This document shows, piece by piece, positions 27,701-39,764 of a DNA stretch of 64,000 bases. The stretch is taken from the NCBI GenBank assembly GCA_036172665.1, contig CM069873.1:34400001-34464000 (forward strand). Direction: 5' to 3'. The DNA is from Prosopocoilus inquinatus (lineage: Eukaryota; Arthropoda; Insecta; Coleoptera; Lucanidae). Position 1 is the first letter of the stretch, and every line of letters begins with the position of its first letter. The notes beneath the pieces were generated by a model. It searched no databases. It was given only the letters and a program-made list of their open reading frames with translations, and was not told where the DNA came from. The position numbers and the translations under genes were made by a program.

Positions 27701-28293
27701 GGATCGATTAGATACATCACAGGAACAACGCTAATGCGTGTTGTTTCATTTAAAACTATTTCCAGATTCTGCTGCGTTCGAAAATTTCGTATCTCACATC
27801 AGAGTTACTGGAGTCCATCGAAACTTCAAATAACATAGTAGATAAGTAAGGATCGATTAGATACATCACAGGAACAACGCTAATACGTGTTGTTTCGTTC
27901 AAAACTATTTCCAGCTTCTGCTGCGCCCGAAAATTTCGTATCTCACATTAGAGTTACTGGAGTCCATCGAAACGTCAGATAACATGATAGGTAAGTAAGG
28001 ATCGATTAGATACATCACAGGAACAACGCTAATACGTGTTGTTTCGTTTAAAACTATTTCCAGCTCCTGCTGCGTCCAAAAACTTCGTATCTCACATCAG
28101 AGTTACTAGAGTCCATCGAAACGTCAAATAACATGATAGATGAGTAAGGATCCATTAGATACATCACAGGAACAACGCTAATACGTGTTGTTTCGTTCAA
28201 AACTATTTCCAGCTTCTGCTGCGTCCGAAAACTTTGTACCTCACATCAGAGTTATTGGAGTCCATCGAAACGTCAAATAACATAGTAGCTAAG
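24722..28293 (+). repeat. 17-monomer HOR block copy 3 with 7-monomer extension (3,572 bp)
   Basis: This is a copy of 20,405-23,976 at an offset of exactly 4,317 bp (29 x 149 - 4). All rare markers agree: taagcatcc, catcagttactgg (25,271), tttcccgattctgctacg, gtgtagtttcattt, catgacagatgag, taagaatgg (27,253) and the recombinant catcagttac monomer (27,501). Only scattered single-base differences were noticed by eye, such as cccatcagagctac near 25,710. The duplication therefore looks recent. Confidence 0.9.
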
Positions 28294-31200
28294 TAAGGAT
28301 CGATTAGATACATCACAGGAACAACGCTAATACGTGTTGTTTCGTTCAAAACTATTTCCAGCTTCTGCTGCGTCCGAAAACTTTGTATCTCACATCAGAG
28401 TTACTGGAGTCCATCGAAACGCCAAATAACATGATAGATGAGTAAGGATCGATTAGATACATCACAGGAACAACGCTAATGCGTGTTGTTTCGTTTAAAA
28501 CTATCTCCAGCTTCTGCTGCGTCCGAAAACATTGTATCTCACATCAGAGTTACTGGAGTCCATCCAAACTTCAGATAACATGATAGATAAGTAAGGATCG
28601 ATTAGATACATCACAGGAACAACGCTAATACGTGTTGTTTCGTTCAAAATTATTTCCAGCTTCTGCTGAGTCCGAGAACTTTGTATCTCACATCAGTTAC
28701 TGGAGTCCATCCAAACGTCAAATAACATGATAGATGAGTAAGGATCGATTAGATACATCACAGGAACAACGCTAATACGTGTTGTTTCGTTTAAAACTAT
28801 TTCCAGCTTCTGCTGCGTCCGAAAATTTCGTATCTCACATTAGAGTTACTGGAGTCCATCGAAACGTCAAATAACATAGTAGCTAAGTAAGGAGCGATTA
28901 GATACATCACAGGAACAACGCTAATACGTGTTGTTTCGTTTAAAACTATTTCCAGCTCCTGCTGCGTCCAAAAACTTCGTATCTCACATCAGAGTTACTA
29001 GAGTCCATCGAAACGTCAAATAACATGATAGATGAGTAATGATCGATTAGATACATCACAGGAACAACGCTAATGCGTGTTGTTTCATTTAAAACTATTT
29101 CCAGATTCTGCTGCGTTCGAAAATTTCGTATCTCACATCAGAGTTACTGGAGTCCATCGAAACCTCAAATAACAAAGTAGATAAGTAAGGATCGATTAGA
29201 TACATCACAGGAACAACGCTAATACGTGTTGTTTCGTTCAAAACTATTTCCAGCTTCTGCTGCGCCCGAAAATTTCGTATCTCACATTAGAGATACTGGA
29301 GTCCATCGAAACGTCAGATAACATGATAGGTAAGTAAGGATCGATTAGATACATCACAGGAACAACGCTAATACGTGTTGTTTCATTTAAAACTATTTCC
29401 AGATTCTGCTGCGTTCGAAAATTTCGTATCTCACATCAGAGTTTCTGGAGTCCATCGAAACTTCAAATAACATAGTAGATAAGTAAGGATCGATTAGATA
29501 CATCACAGGAACAACGCTAATACGTGTTGTTTCGTTCAAAACTATTTCTAGCTTCAGCTGCGTCCGAGAACTTTGTATCTCACATCAGAGTTACTGGAGT
29601 CCATCGAAACGCCAAATAACATGATAGATGAGTAAGGATCGATTAGATACATCACAGGAACAACGCTAATACGTGTTGTTTCTTTCAAAACTATTTCCAG
29701 CTTCTGCTGCGTCCGAAAACTTTGTATCTCACATCAGAGTTACTGGAGTCCATCGAAACGCCAAATAACATGATAGATGAGTAAGGATCGATTAGATACA
29801 TCACAGGAACAACGCTAATGCGTGTTGTTTCGTTTAAAACTATTTCCAGCTTCTGCTGCGTCCGAATACTTTGTATCTCACATCAGAGTTACTGGAGTCC
29901 ATCCAAACGTCAAATAACATGATAGATGAGTGAGGATCGATTAGATACATCACAGGAACAACGCTAATACGTGTTGTTTCGTTCAAAACTATTTCCAGCT
30001 TCTGCTGCGTCCGAGAACATTGTATCTCACATCAGAGTTACTAGAGTCCATCCAAACGTCAAATAACATGATAGATGAGTAAGAATCGATTAGATACATC
30101 ACAGGAACAACGCTAATACGTGTTGTTTCGTTTAAAACTATTTCCAGCTCCTGCTGCGTCCAAAAACTTCGTATCTCACATCAGAGTTACTAGAGTCCAT
30201 CGAAACGTCAAATAACATGATAGATGAGTAAGGATCCATTAGATACATCACAGGAACAACGCTAATGCGTGTTGTTTCATTTAAAACTATTTCCAGCTTC
30301 TGCTGCGTCCGAAAACTTTGTACCTCACATCAGAGTTACTGGAGTCCATCCAAACGTCAAATAACATGATAGATGAGTAAGGATCGATTAGATATATCAC
30401 AGGAACAACGCTAGTACGTGTTGTTTCATTTAAAACTATTTCCAGCTTCAGCTGCGTCCGAGAACTTTGTATCTCACATCAAAGTTTCTGGAGTCCATCG
30501 AAACGCCAAATAACATGATAGATGAGTAAGGATCGATTAGATACATCACAGGAACAACGCTAATACGTGTTGTTTCGTTTAAAACTATTTCCAGCTTCTG
30601 CTGCGTCCGAAAATTTCGTATCTCACATTAGAGTTACTGGAGTCCATCGAAACGTCAAATAACATAGTAGCTAAGTAAGGAGCGATTAGATACATCACAG
30701 GAACAACGCTAATACGTGTTGTTTCGTTTAAAACTATTTCCAGCTCCTGCTGCGTCCAAAAACTTCGTATCTCACATCAGAGTTACTAGAGTCCATCGAA
30801 ACGTCAAATAACATGATAGATGAGTAATGATCGATTAGATACATCACAGGAACAACGCTAATGCGTGTTGTTTCATTTAAAACTATTTCCAGATTCTGCT
30901 GCGTTCGAAAATTTCGTATCTCACATCAGAGTTACTGGAGTCCATCGAAACTTCAAATAACATAGTAGATAAGTAAGGATCGATTAGATACATCACAGGA
31001 ACAACGCTAATACGTGTTGTTTCGTTCAAAACTATTTCCAGCTTCTGCTGCGCCCGAAAATTTCGTATCTCACATTAGAGTTACTGGAGTCCATCGAAAC
31101 GTCAAATAACATAGTAGCTAAGTAAGGAGCGATTAGATACATCACAGGAACAACGCTAATACGTGTTGTTTCGTTTAAAACTATTTCCAGCTCCTGCTGC

Positions 31201-32761
31201 GTCCAAAAACTTCGTATCTCACATCAGAGTTACTAGAGTCCATCGAAACGTCAAATAACATGATAGATGAGTAATGATCGATTAGATACATCACAGGAAC
31301 AACGCTAATGCGTGTTGTTTCGTTCAAAACTATTTCTAGCTTCAGCTGCGTCCGAGAACTTTGTATCTCACATCAGAGTTACTGGAGTCCATCGAAACGC
31401 CAAATAACATGATAGATGAGTAAGGATCGATTAGATACATCACAGGAACAACGCTAATACGTGTTGTTTCGTTCAAAACTATTTCCAGCTTCTGCTGCGT
31501 CCGAAAACTTTGTATCTCACATCAGAGTTACTGGAGTCCATCGAAACGCCAAATAACATGATAGATGAGTAAGGATCGATTAGATACATCACAGGAACAA
31601 CGCTAATGCGTGTTGTTTCGTTTAAAACTATTTCCATCTTCTGCTGCGTCCGAATACTTTGTATCTCACATCAGAGTTACTGGAGTCCATCCAAACGTCA
31701 AATAACATAATAGATGAGTGAGGATCGATTAGATACATCACAGGAACAACGCTAATACGTGTTGTTTCGTTCAAAACTATTTCTAGCTTCAGCTGCGTCC
31801 GAGAACTTTGTATCTCACATCAGAGTTACTGGAGTCCATCGAAACGCCAAATAACATGATAGATGAGTAAGGATCGATTAGATACATCACAGGAACAACG
31901 CTAATACGTGTTGTTTCGTTCAAAACTATTTCCAGCTTCTGCTGCGTCCGAAAATTTCGTATCTCACATTAGAGTTACTGGAGTCCATCGAAACGTCAAA
32001 TAACATAGTAGCTAAGTAAGGATCTATTAGATACATCACAGGAACAACGCTAATACGTGTTGCTTCGTTTAAAACTATTTCCAGCTCCTGCTGCGCCCAA
32101 AAACTTCGTATCTCACATCAGAGTTACTAGAGTCCATCGATACGTCAAATAACATGATAAATAAATAAGGATCGATTAGATACATCACAGGAACAACGCT
32201 AATACGTGTTGTTTCGTTTAAAACTATTTCCAGCTCATGCTGCGTCCAAAAACTTCGTATCTCACATCAGAGTTACTAGAGTGCATCGAAACGTCAAATA
32301 ACATGATAGATAAATAAGGATCGATTAGATACATCACAGGAACAACGCTAATACGTGTTGTTTCGTTTAAAACTATTTCCAGCTCCTGCTGCGTCCAAAG
32401 AATTCGTATCTCACATTAGAGTTACTAGAGTCCATCGAAACGTCAAATAACAAGATAGATGAGTAAGGATCGATTAGATACATCACAGGAACAACGCTAA
32501 TGCGTGTTGTTTCGTTTAAAACTATTTCCAGCTTCTGCTGCGTCCGAAAATTTCGTATCTCACATTAGAGTTACTGGAGTCCATCGAAACGTCAAATAAC
32601 ATGATAGATGAGTAAGGATCGATTAGATACATCACAGGAACAACGCTAATGCGTGTTGTTTCGTTTAAAACTATTTCCAGCTTCTGCTGCGCCCGAAAAT
32701 TTCGTATCTCACATTAGAGTTACTGGAGTCCATCGAAACGTCAAATAACATGATAGATGAG
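28294..32761 (+). repeat. Mixed satellite stretch with 12-monomer spacing
   Basis: Two rare boundaries recur here at 1,788 bp (12 x 149): taaggagcg at 28,889 and 30,677 (again 447 bp later), and gagtgagg at 29,928 and 31,716. The 2-bp-deleted catcagttac monomer appears once more at 28,691. A tttctagcttcagctg monomer type and a gagtaatgatcg boundary are frequent. The part from about 29.9 to 31.4 kb returns at 33.95-35.4 and 36.8-38.2 kb. No gene, RNA or mobile element was found. Confidence 0.8.
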
Positions 32762-35592
32762 TAAGGATCGATTAGATACATCACAGGAACAACGCTAATG
32801 CGTGTTGTTTCGTTTAAAACTATTTCCAGCTTCTGCTGCGTCCGAAAATTTCGTATCTCACATTAGAGTTACTGGAGTCCATCGAAACGTCAAATAACAT
32901 AGTAGCTAAGTAAGGATCTATTAGATACATCACAGGAACAACGCTAATACGTGCTGCTTCGTTTAAAACTATTTCCAGCTCCTGCTGCGCCCAAAAACTT
33001 CGTATCTCACATCAGAGTTACTAGAGTCCGTCGATACGTCAAATAACATGATAAATAAATAAGGATCGATTAGATACATCACAGGAACAACGCTAACACG
33101 TGTTGTTTCGTTTAAAACTATTTCCAGCTCATGCTGCGTCCAAAAACTTCGTATCTCACATCAGAGTTACTAGAGTGCATCGAAACGTCAAATAACATGA
33201 TAGATAAATAAGGATCGATTAGATACATCACAGGAACAACGCTAATACGTGTTGTTTCGTTTAAAACTATTTCCAGCTCCTGCTGCGTCCAAAAACTTCA
33301 TATCTCACATCAGAGATACTAGAGTCCATCGAAACGTCAAATAACATGATAGATGAGTAAGGATCGATTAGATACATCACAGGAACAACGCTAATGCGTG
33401 TTGTTTCGTTTAAAACAATTTCCAGCTTCTGCTGCGTCCGAAACCTTTGTATCTCACATCAGAGTTACTGGAGTCCATCGAGACGCCAAATAACATGATA
33501 GATGAGTAAGGATCGATTAGATACATCACAGGAACAACGGTAATGCGTGTTGTTTCGTTTAAAACTATTTCCAGCTTCTGCTGCGTAAGAAAACTTTGTA
33601 TCTCACATCAGAGTTACTGGAGTCCATCCAAACGTCAAATAACATGATAGATGAGTAAGGATCGATTAGATACATCACAGGAACAACGCTAATACGTGTT
33701 GTTTCGTTCAAAACTATTTCCAGCATCTGCTGCGTCCGAGAACATTGTATCTCACATCAGAGCTACTGGAGTCCATCCAAACGTCAAATAACATGATAGA
33801 TGAGTAAGGATCGATTAGATACATCACAGGAACAACGCTAATGCGTGTTGTTTCGATTAAAACTATTTCCAGCTTCTGCTGCGTCCGAATACTTTGTATC
33901 TCACATCAGAGTTACTGGAGTCCATCCAAACGTCAAATAACATGATAGATGAGTGAGGATCGATTAGATACATCACAGGAACAACGCTAATACGTGTTGT
34001 TTCGTTCAAAACTATTTCCAGCTTCTGCTGCGTCCGAGAACATTGTATCTCACATCAGAGTTACTAGAGTCCATCCAAACGTCAAATAACATGATAGATG
34101 AGTAAGGATCGATTAGATACATCACAGGAACAACGCTAATACGTGTTGTTTCGTTTAAAACTATTTCCAGCTCCTGCTGCGTCCAAAAACTTCGTATCTC
34201 ACATCAGAGTTACTAGAGTCCATCGAAACGTCAAATAACATGATAGATGAGTAAGGATCCATTAGATACATCACAGGAACAACGCTAATGCGTGTTGTTT
34301 CATTTAAAACTATTTCCAGCTTCTGCTGCGTCCGAAAACTTTGTACCTCACATCAGAGTTACTGGAGTCCATCCAAACGTCAAATAACATGATAGATGAG
34401 TAAGGATCGATTAGATATATCACAGGAACAACGCTAGTACGTGTTGTTTCATTTAAAACTATTTCCAGCTTCAGCTGCGTCCGAGAACTTTGTATCTCAC
34501 ATCAAAGTTTCTGGAGTCCATCGAAACGCCAAATAACATGATAGATGAGTAAGGATCGATTAGATACATCACAGGAACAACGCTAATACGTGTTGTTTCG
34601 TTTAAAACTATTTCCAGCTTCTGCTGCGTCCGAAAATTTCGTATCTCACATTAGAGTTACTGGAGTCCATCGAAACGTCAAATAACATAGTAGCTAAGTA
34701 AGGAGCGATTAGATACATCACAGGAACAACGCTAATACGTGTTGTTTCGTTTAAAACTATTTCCAGCTCCTGCTGCGTCCAAAAACTTCGTATCTCACAT
34801 CAGAGTTACTAGAGTCCATCGAAACGTCAAATAACATGATAGATGAGTAATGATCGATTAGATACATCACAGGAACAACGCTAATGCGTGTTGTTTCATT
34901 TAAAACTATTTCCAGATTCTGCTGCGTTCGAAAATTTCGTATCTCACATCAGAGTTACTGGAGTCCATCGAAACTTCAAATAACATAGTAGATAAGTAAG
35001 GATCGATTAGATACATCACAGGAACAACGCTAATACGTGTTGTTTCGTTCAAAACTATTTCCAGCTTCTGCTGCGCCCGAAAATTTCGTATCTCACATTA
35101 GAGTTACTGGAGTCCATCGAAACGTCAAATAACATAGTAGCTAAGTAAGGAGCGATTAGATACATCACAGGAACAACGCTAATACGTGTTGTTTCATTTA
35201 AAACTATTTCCAGCTCCTGCTGCGTCCAAAAACTTCGTATCTCACATCAGAGTTACTAGAGTCCATCGAAACGTCAAATAACATGATAGATGAGTAATGA
35301 TCGATTAGATACATCACAGGAACAACGCTAATGCGTGTTGTTTCGTTCAAAACTATTTCTAGCTTCAGCTGCGTCCGAGAACTTTGTATCTCACATCAGA
35401 GTTACTGGAGTCCATCGAAACGTCAAATAACATGATAGATGAGTAAGGATCGATTAGATACATCACAGGAACAACGCTAATGCGTGTTGTTTCGTTTAAA
35501 ACTATTTCCAGCTTCTGCTGCGCCCGAAAATTTCGTATCTCACATTAGAGTTACTGGAGTCCATCGAAACGTCAAATAACATGATAGATGAG
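32762..35592 (+). repeat. Anchored HOR unit 1, 19 monomers (2,831 bp)
   Basis: This is the first of six units that start with the same monomer pair. The first monomer has g39, ccgaaaatttcg, cattagag and the tagtagctaag tail. The second has ggatctattag, gctgcttcg and gagtccgtcgatacg (33,026). The third carries c38 (ctaacacg) and the ctcatgctg variant, with gagtgcatcg. The unit is repeated in tandem at exactly 2,831 bp, with shared markers such as gagtgagg at 33,951 and 36,782. The duplication itself appears to start near 32,590. Confidence 0.9.
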
Positions 35593-38500
35593 TAAGGATC
35601 GATTAGATACATCACAGGAACAACGCTAATGCGTGTTGTTTCGTTTAAAACTATTTCCAGCTTCTGCTGCGTCCGAAAATTTCGTATCTCACATTAGAGT
35701 TACTGGAGTCCATCGAAACGTCAAATAACATAGTAGCTAAGTAAGGATCTATTAGATACATCACAGGAACAACGCTAATACGTGCTGCTTCGTTTAAAAC
35801 TATTTCCAGCTCCTGCTGCGCCCAAAAACTTCGTATCTCACATCAGAGTTACTAGAGTCCGTCGATACGTCAAATAACATGATAAATAAATAAGGATCGA
35901 TTAGATACATCACAGGAACAACGCTAACACGTGTTGTTTCGTTTAAAACTATTTCCAGCTCATGCTGCGTCCAAAAACTTCGTATCTCACATCAGAGTTA
36001 CTAGAGTGCATCGAAACGTCAAATAACATGATAGATAAATATGGATCGATTAGATACATCACAGGAACAACGCTAATACGTGTTGTTTCGTTTAAAACTA
36101 TTTCCAGCTCCTGCTGCGTCCAAAAACTTCATATCTCACATCAGAGATACTAGAGTCCATCGAAACGTCAAATAACATGATAGATGAGTAAGGATCGATT
36201 AGATACATCACAGGAACAACGCTAATGCGTGTTGTTTCGTTTAAAACAATTTCCAGCTTCTGCTGCGTCCGAAACCTTTGTATCTCACATCAGAGTTACT
36301 GGAGTCCATCGAGACGCCAAATAACATGATAGATGAGTAAGGATCGATTAGATACATCACAGGAACAACGGTAATGCGTGTTGTTTCGTTTAAAACTATT
36401 TCCAGCTTCTGCTGCGTAAGAAAACTTTGTATCTCACATCAGAGTTACTGGAGTCCATCCAAACGTCAAATAACATGATAGATGAGTAAGGATCGATTAG
36501 ATACATCACAGGAACAACGCTAATACGTGTTGTTTCGTTCAAAACTATTTCCAGCATCTGCTGCGTCCGAGAACATTGTATCTCACATCAGAGCTACTGG
36601 AGTCCATCCAAACGTCAAATAACATGATAGATGAGTAAGGATCGATTAGATACATCACAGGAACAACGCTAATGCGTGTTGTTTCGATTAAAACTATTTC
36701 CAGCTTCTGCTGCGTCCGAATACTTTGTATCTCACATCAGAGTTACTGGAGTCCATCCAAACGTCAAATAACATGATAGATGAGTGAGGATCGATTAGAT
36801 ACATCACAGGAACAACGCTAATACGTGTTGTTTCGTTCAAAACTATTTCCAGCTTCTGCTGCGTCCGAGAACATTGTATCTCACATCAGAGTTACTAGAG
36901 TCCATCCAAACGTCAAATAACATGATAGATGAGTAAGGATCGATTAGATACATCACAGGAACAACGCTAATACGTGTTGTTTCGTTTAAAACTATTTCCA
37001 GCTCCTGCTGCGTCCAAAAACTTCGTATCTCACATCAGAGTTACTAGAGTCCATCGAAACGTCAAATAACATGATAGATGAGTAAGGATCCATTAGATAC
37101 ATCACAGGAACAACGCTAATGCGTGTTGTTTCATTTAAAACTATTTCCAGCTTCTGCTGCGTCCGAAAACTTTGTACCTCACATCAGAGTTACTGGAGTC
37201 CATCCAAACGTCAAATAACATGATAGATGAGTAAGGATCGATTAGATATATCACAGGAACAACGCTAGTACGTGTTGTTTCATTTAAAACTATTTCCAGC
37301 TTCAGCTGCGTCCGAGAACTTTGTATCTCACATCAAAGTTTCTGGAGTCCATCGAAACGCCAAATAACATGATAGATGAGTAAGGATCGATTAGATACAT
37401 CACAGGAACAACGCTAATACGTGTTGTTTCGTTTAAAACTATTTCCAGCTTCTGCTGCGTCCGAAAATTTCGTATCTCACATTAGAGTTACTGGAGTCCA
37501 TCGAAACGTCAAATAACATAGTAGCTAAGTAAGGAGCGATTAGATACATCACAGGAACAACGCTAATACGTGTTGTTTCGTTTAAAACTATTTCCAGCTC
37601 CTGCTGCGTCCAAAAACTTCGTATCTCACATCAGAGTTACTAGAGTCCATCGAAACGTCAAATAACATGATAGATGAGTAATGATCGATTAGATACATCA
37701 CAGGAACAACGCTAATGCGTGTTGTTTCATTTAAAACTATTTCCAGATTCTGCTGCGTTCGAAAATTTCGTATCTCACATCAGAGTTACTGGAGTCCATC
37801 GAAACTTCAAATAACATAGTAGATAAGTAAGGATCGATTAGATACATCACAGGAACAACGCTAATACGTGTTGTTTCGTTCAAAACTATTTCCAGCTTCT
37901 GCTGCGCCCGAAAATTTCGTATCTCACATTAGAGTTACTGGAGTCCATCGAAACGTCAAATAACATAGTAGCTAAGTAAGGAGCGATTAGATACATCACA
38001 GGAACAACGCTAATACGTGTTGTTTCATTTAAAACTATTTCCAGCTCCTGCTGCGTCCAAAAACTTCGTATCTCACATCAGAGTTACTAGAGTCCATCGA
38101 AACGTCAAATAACATGATAGATGAGTAATGATCGATTAGATACATCACAGGAACAACGCTAATGCGTGTTGTTTCGTTCAAAACTATTTCTAGCTTCAGC
38201 TGCGTCCGAGAACTTTGTATCTCACATCAGAGTTACTGGAGTCCATCGAAACGCCAAATAACATGATAGATGAGTAAGGATCGATTAGATACATCACAGG
38301 AACAACGCTAATACGTGTTGTTTCGTTCAAAACTATTTCCAGCTTCTGCTGCGTCCGAAAACTTTGTATCTCACATCAGAGTTACTGGAGTCCATCGAAA
38401 CGCCAAATAACATGATAGATGAGTAAGGATCGATTAGATACATCACAGGAACAACGCTAATGCGTGTTGTTTCGTTTAAAACTATTTCCATCTTCTGCTG

Positions 38501-39764
38501 CGTCCGAATACTTTGTATCTCACATCAGAGTTACTGGAGTCCATCCAAACGTCAAATAACATGATAGATGAGTGAGGATCGATTAGATACATCACAGGAA
38601 CAACGCTAATACGTGTTGTTTCGTTCAAAACTATTTCTAGCTTCAGCTGCGTCCGAGAACTTTGTATCTCACATCAGAGTTACTGGAGTCCATCGAAACG
38701 CCAAATAACATGATAGATGAGTAAGGATCGATTAGATACATCACAGGAACAACGCTAATACGTGTTGTTTCGTTCAAAACTATTTCCAGCTTCTGCTGCG
38801 TCCGAAAATTTCGTATCTCACATTAGAGTTACTGGAGTCCATCGAAACGTCAAATAACATAGTAGCTAAGTAAGGATCTATTAGATACATCACAGGAACA
38901 ACGCTAATACGTGTTGCTTCGTTTAAAACTATTTCCAGCTCCTGCTGCGCCCAAAAACTTCGTATCTCACATCAGAGTTACTAGAGTCCATCGATACGTC
39001 AAATAACATGATAAATAAATAAGGATCGATTAGATACATCACAGGAACAACGCTAATACGTGTTGTTTCGTTTAAAACTATTTCCAGCTCATGCTGCGTC
39101 CACAAACTTCGTATCTCACATCAGAGTTACTAGAGTGCATCGAAACGTCAAATAACATGATAGATAAATAAGGATCGATTAGATACATCACAGGAACAAC
39201 GCTAATAGGTGTTGTTTCGTTTAAAACTATTTCCAGCTCCTGCTGCGTCCAAAAACTTCATATCTCACATCAGAGTTACTAGAGTCCATCGAAACGTCAA
39301 ATAACATGATAGATGAGTAAGGATCGATTAGATACATCACAGGAACAACGATAATACGTGTTGTTTCGTTTAAAACTATTTCCAGCTCCTGCTGCGTCCA
39401 AAGAATTCGTATCTCACATTAGAGTTACTAGAGTCCATCGAAACGTCAAATAACAAGATAGATGAGTAAGGATCGATTAGATACATCACAGGAACAACGC
39501 TAATGCGTGTTGTTTCGTTTAAAACTATTTCCAGCTTCTGCTGCGTCCGAAAATTTCGTATCTCACATTAGAGTTACTGGAGTCCATCGAAACGTCAAAT
39601 AACATGATAGATGAGTAAGGATCGATTAGATACATCACAGGAACAACGCTAATGCGTGTTGTTTCGTTTAAAACTATTTCCAGCTTCTGCTGCGCCCGAA
39701 AATTTCGTATCTCACATTAGAGTTACTGGAGTCCATCGAAACGTCAAATAACATGATAGATGAG
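35593..39764 (+). repeat. Anchored HOR unit 2, 28 monomers (4,172 bp)
   Basis: The start pair is at 35,593 with gagtccgtcg at 35,857. About the first 18 monomers repeat unit 1 at 2,831 bp. From about 38.25 kb the sequence instead follows 31.4-32.7 kb, at an offset of 6,854 and then 7,003 bp (46 and 47 monomers), including the rare taacaagatag (39,451). One boundary here reads aaatatggatcg instead of aaataaggatcg (36,038-36,049). That removes a stop codon and creates the longest chance reading frame in the window. Confidence 0.9.

Noticed and set aside
35962..36153. Open reading frame of 63 codons on the plus strand
   Set aside because: It lies wholly inside two satellite monomers. Its ATG comes from the ctcatgctg variant. 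It crosses the monomer boundary only because this copy reads aaatatgg where related copies (for example near 33,060 and 40,070) have aaataagg with a stop. No homologous frame is kept in the other copies, so it is a chance frame.
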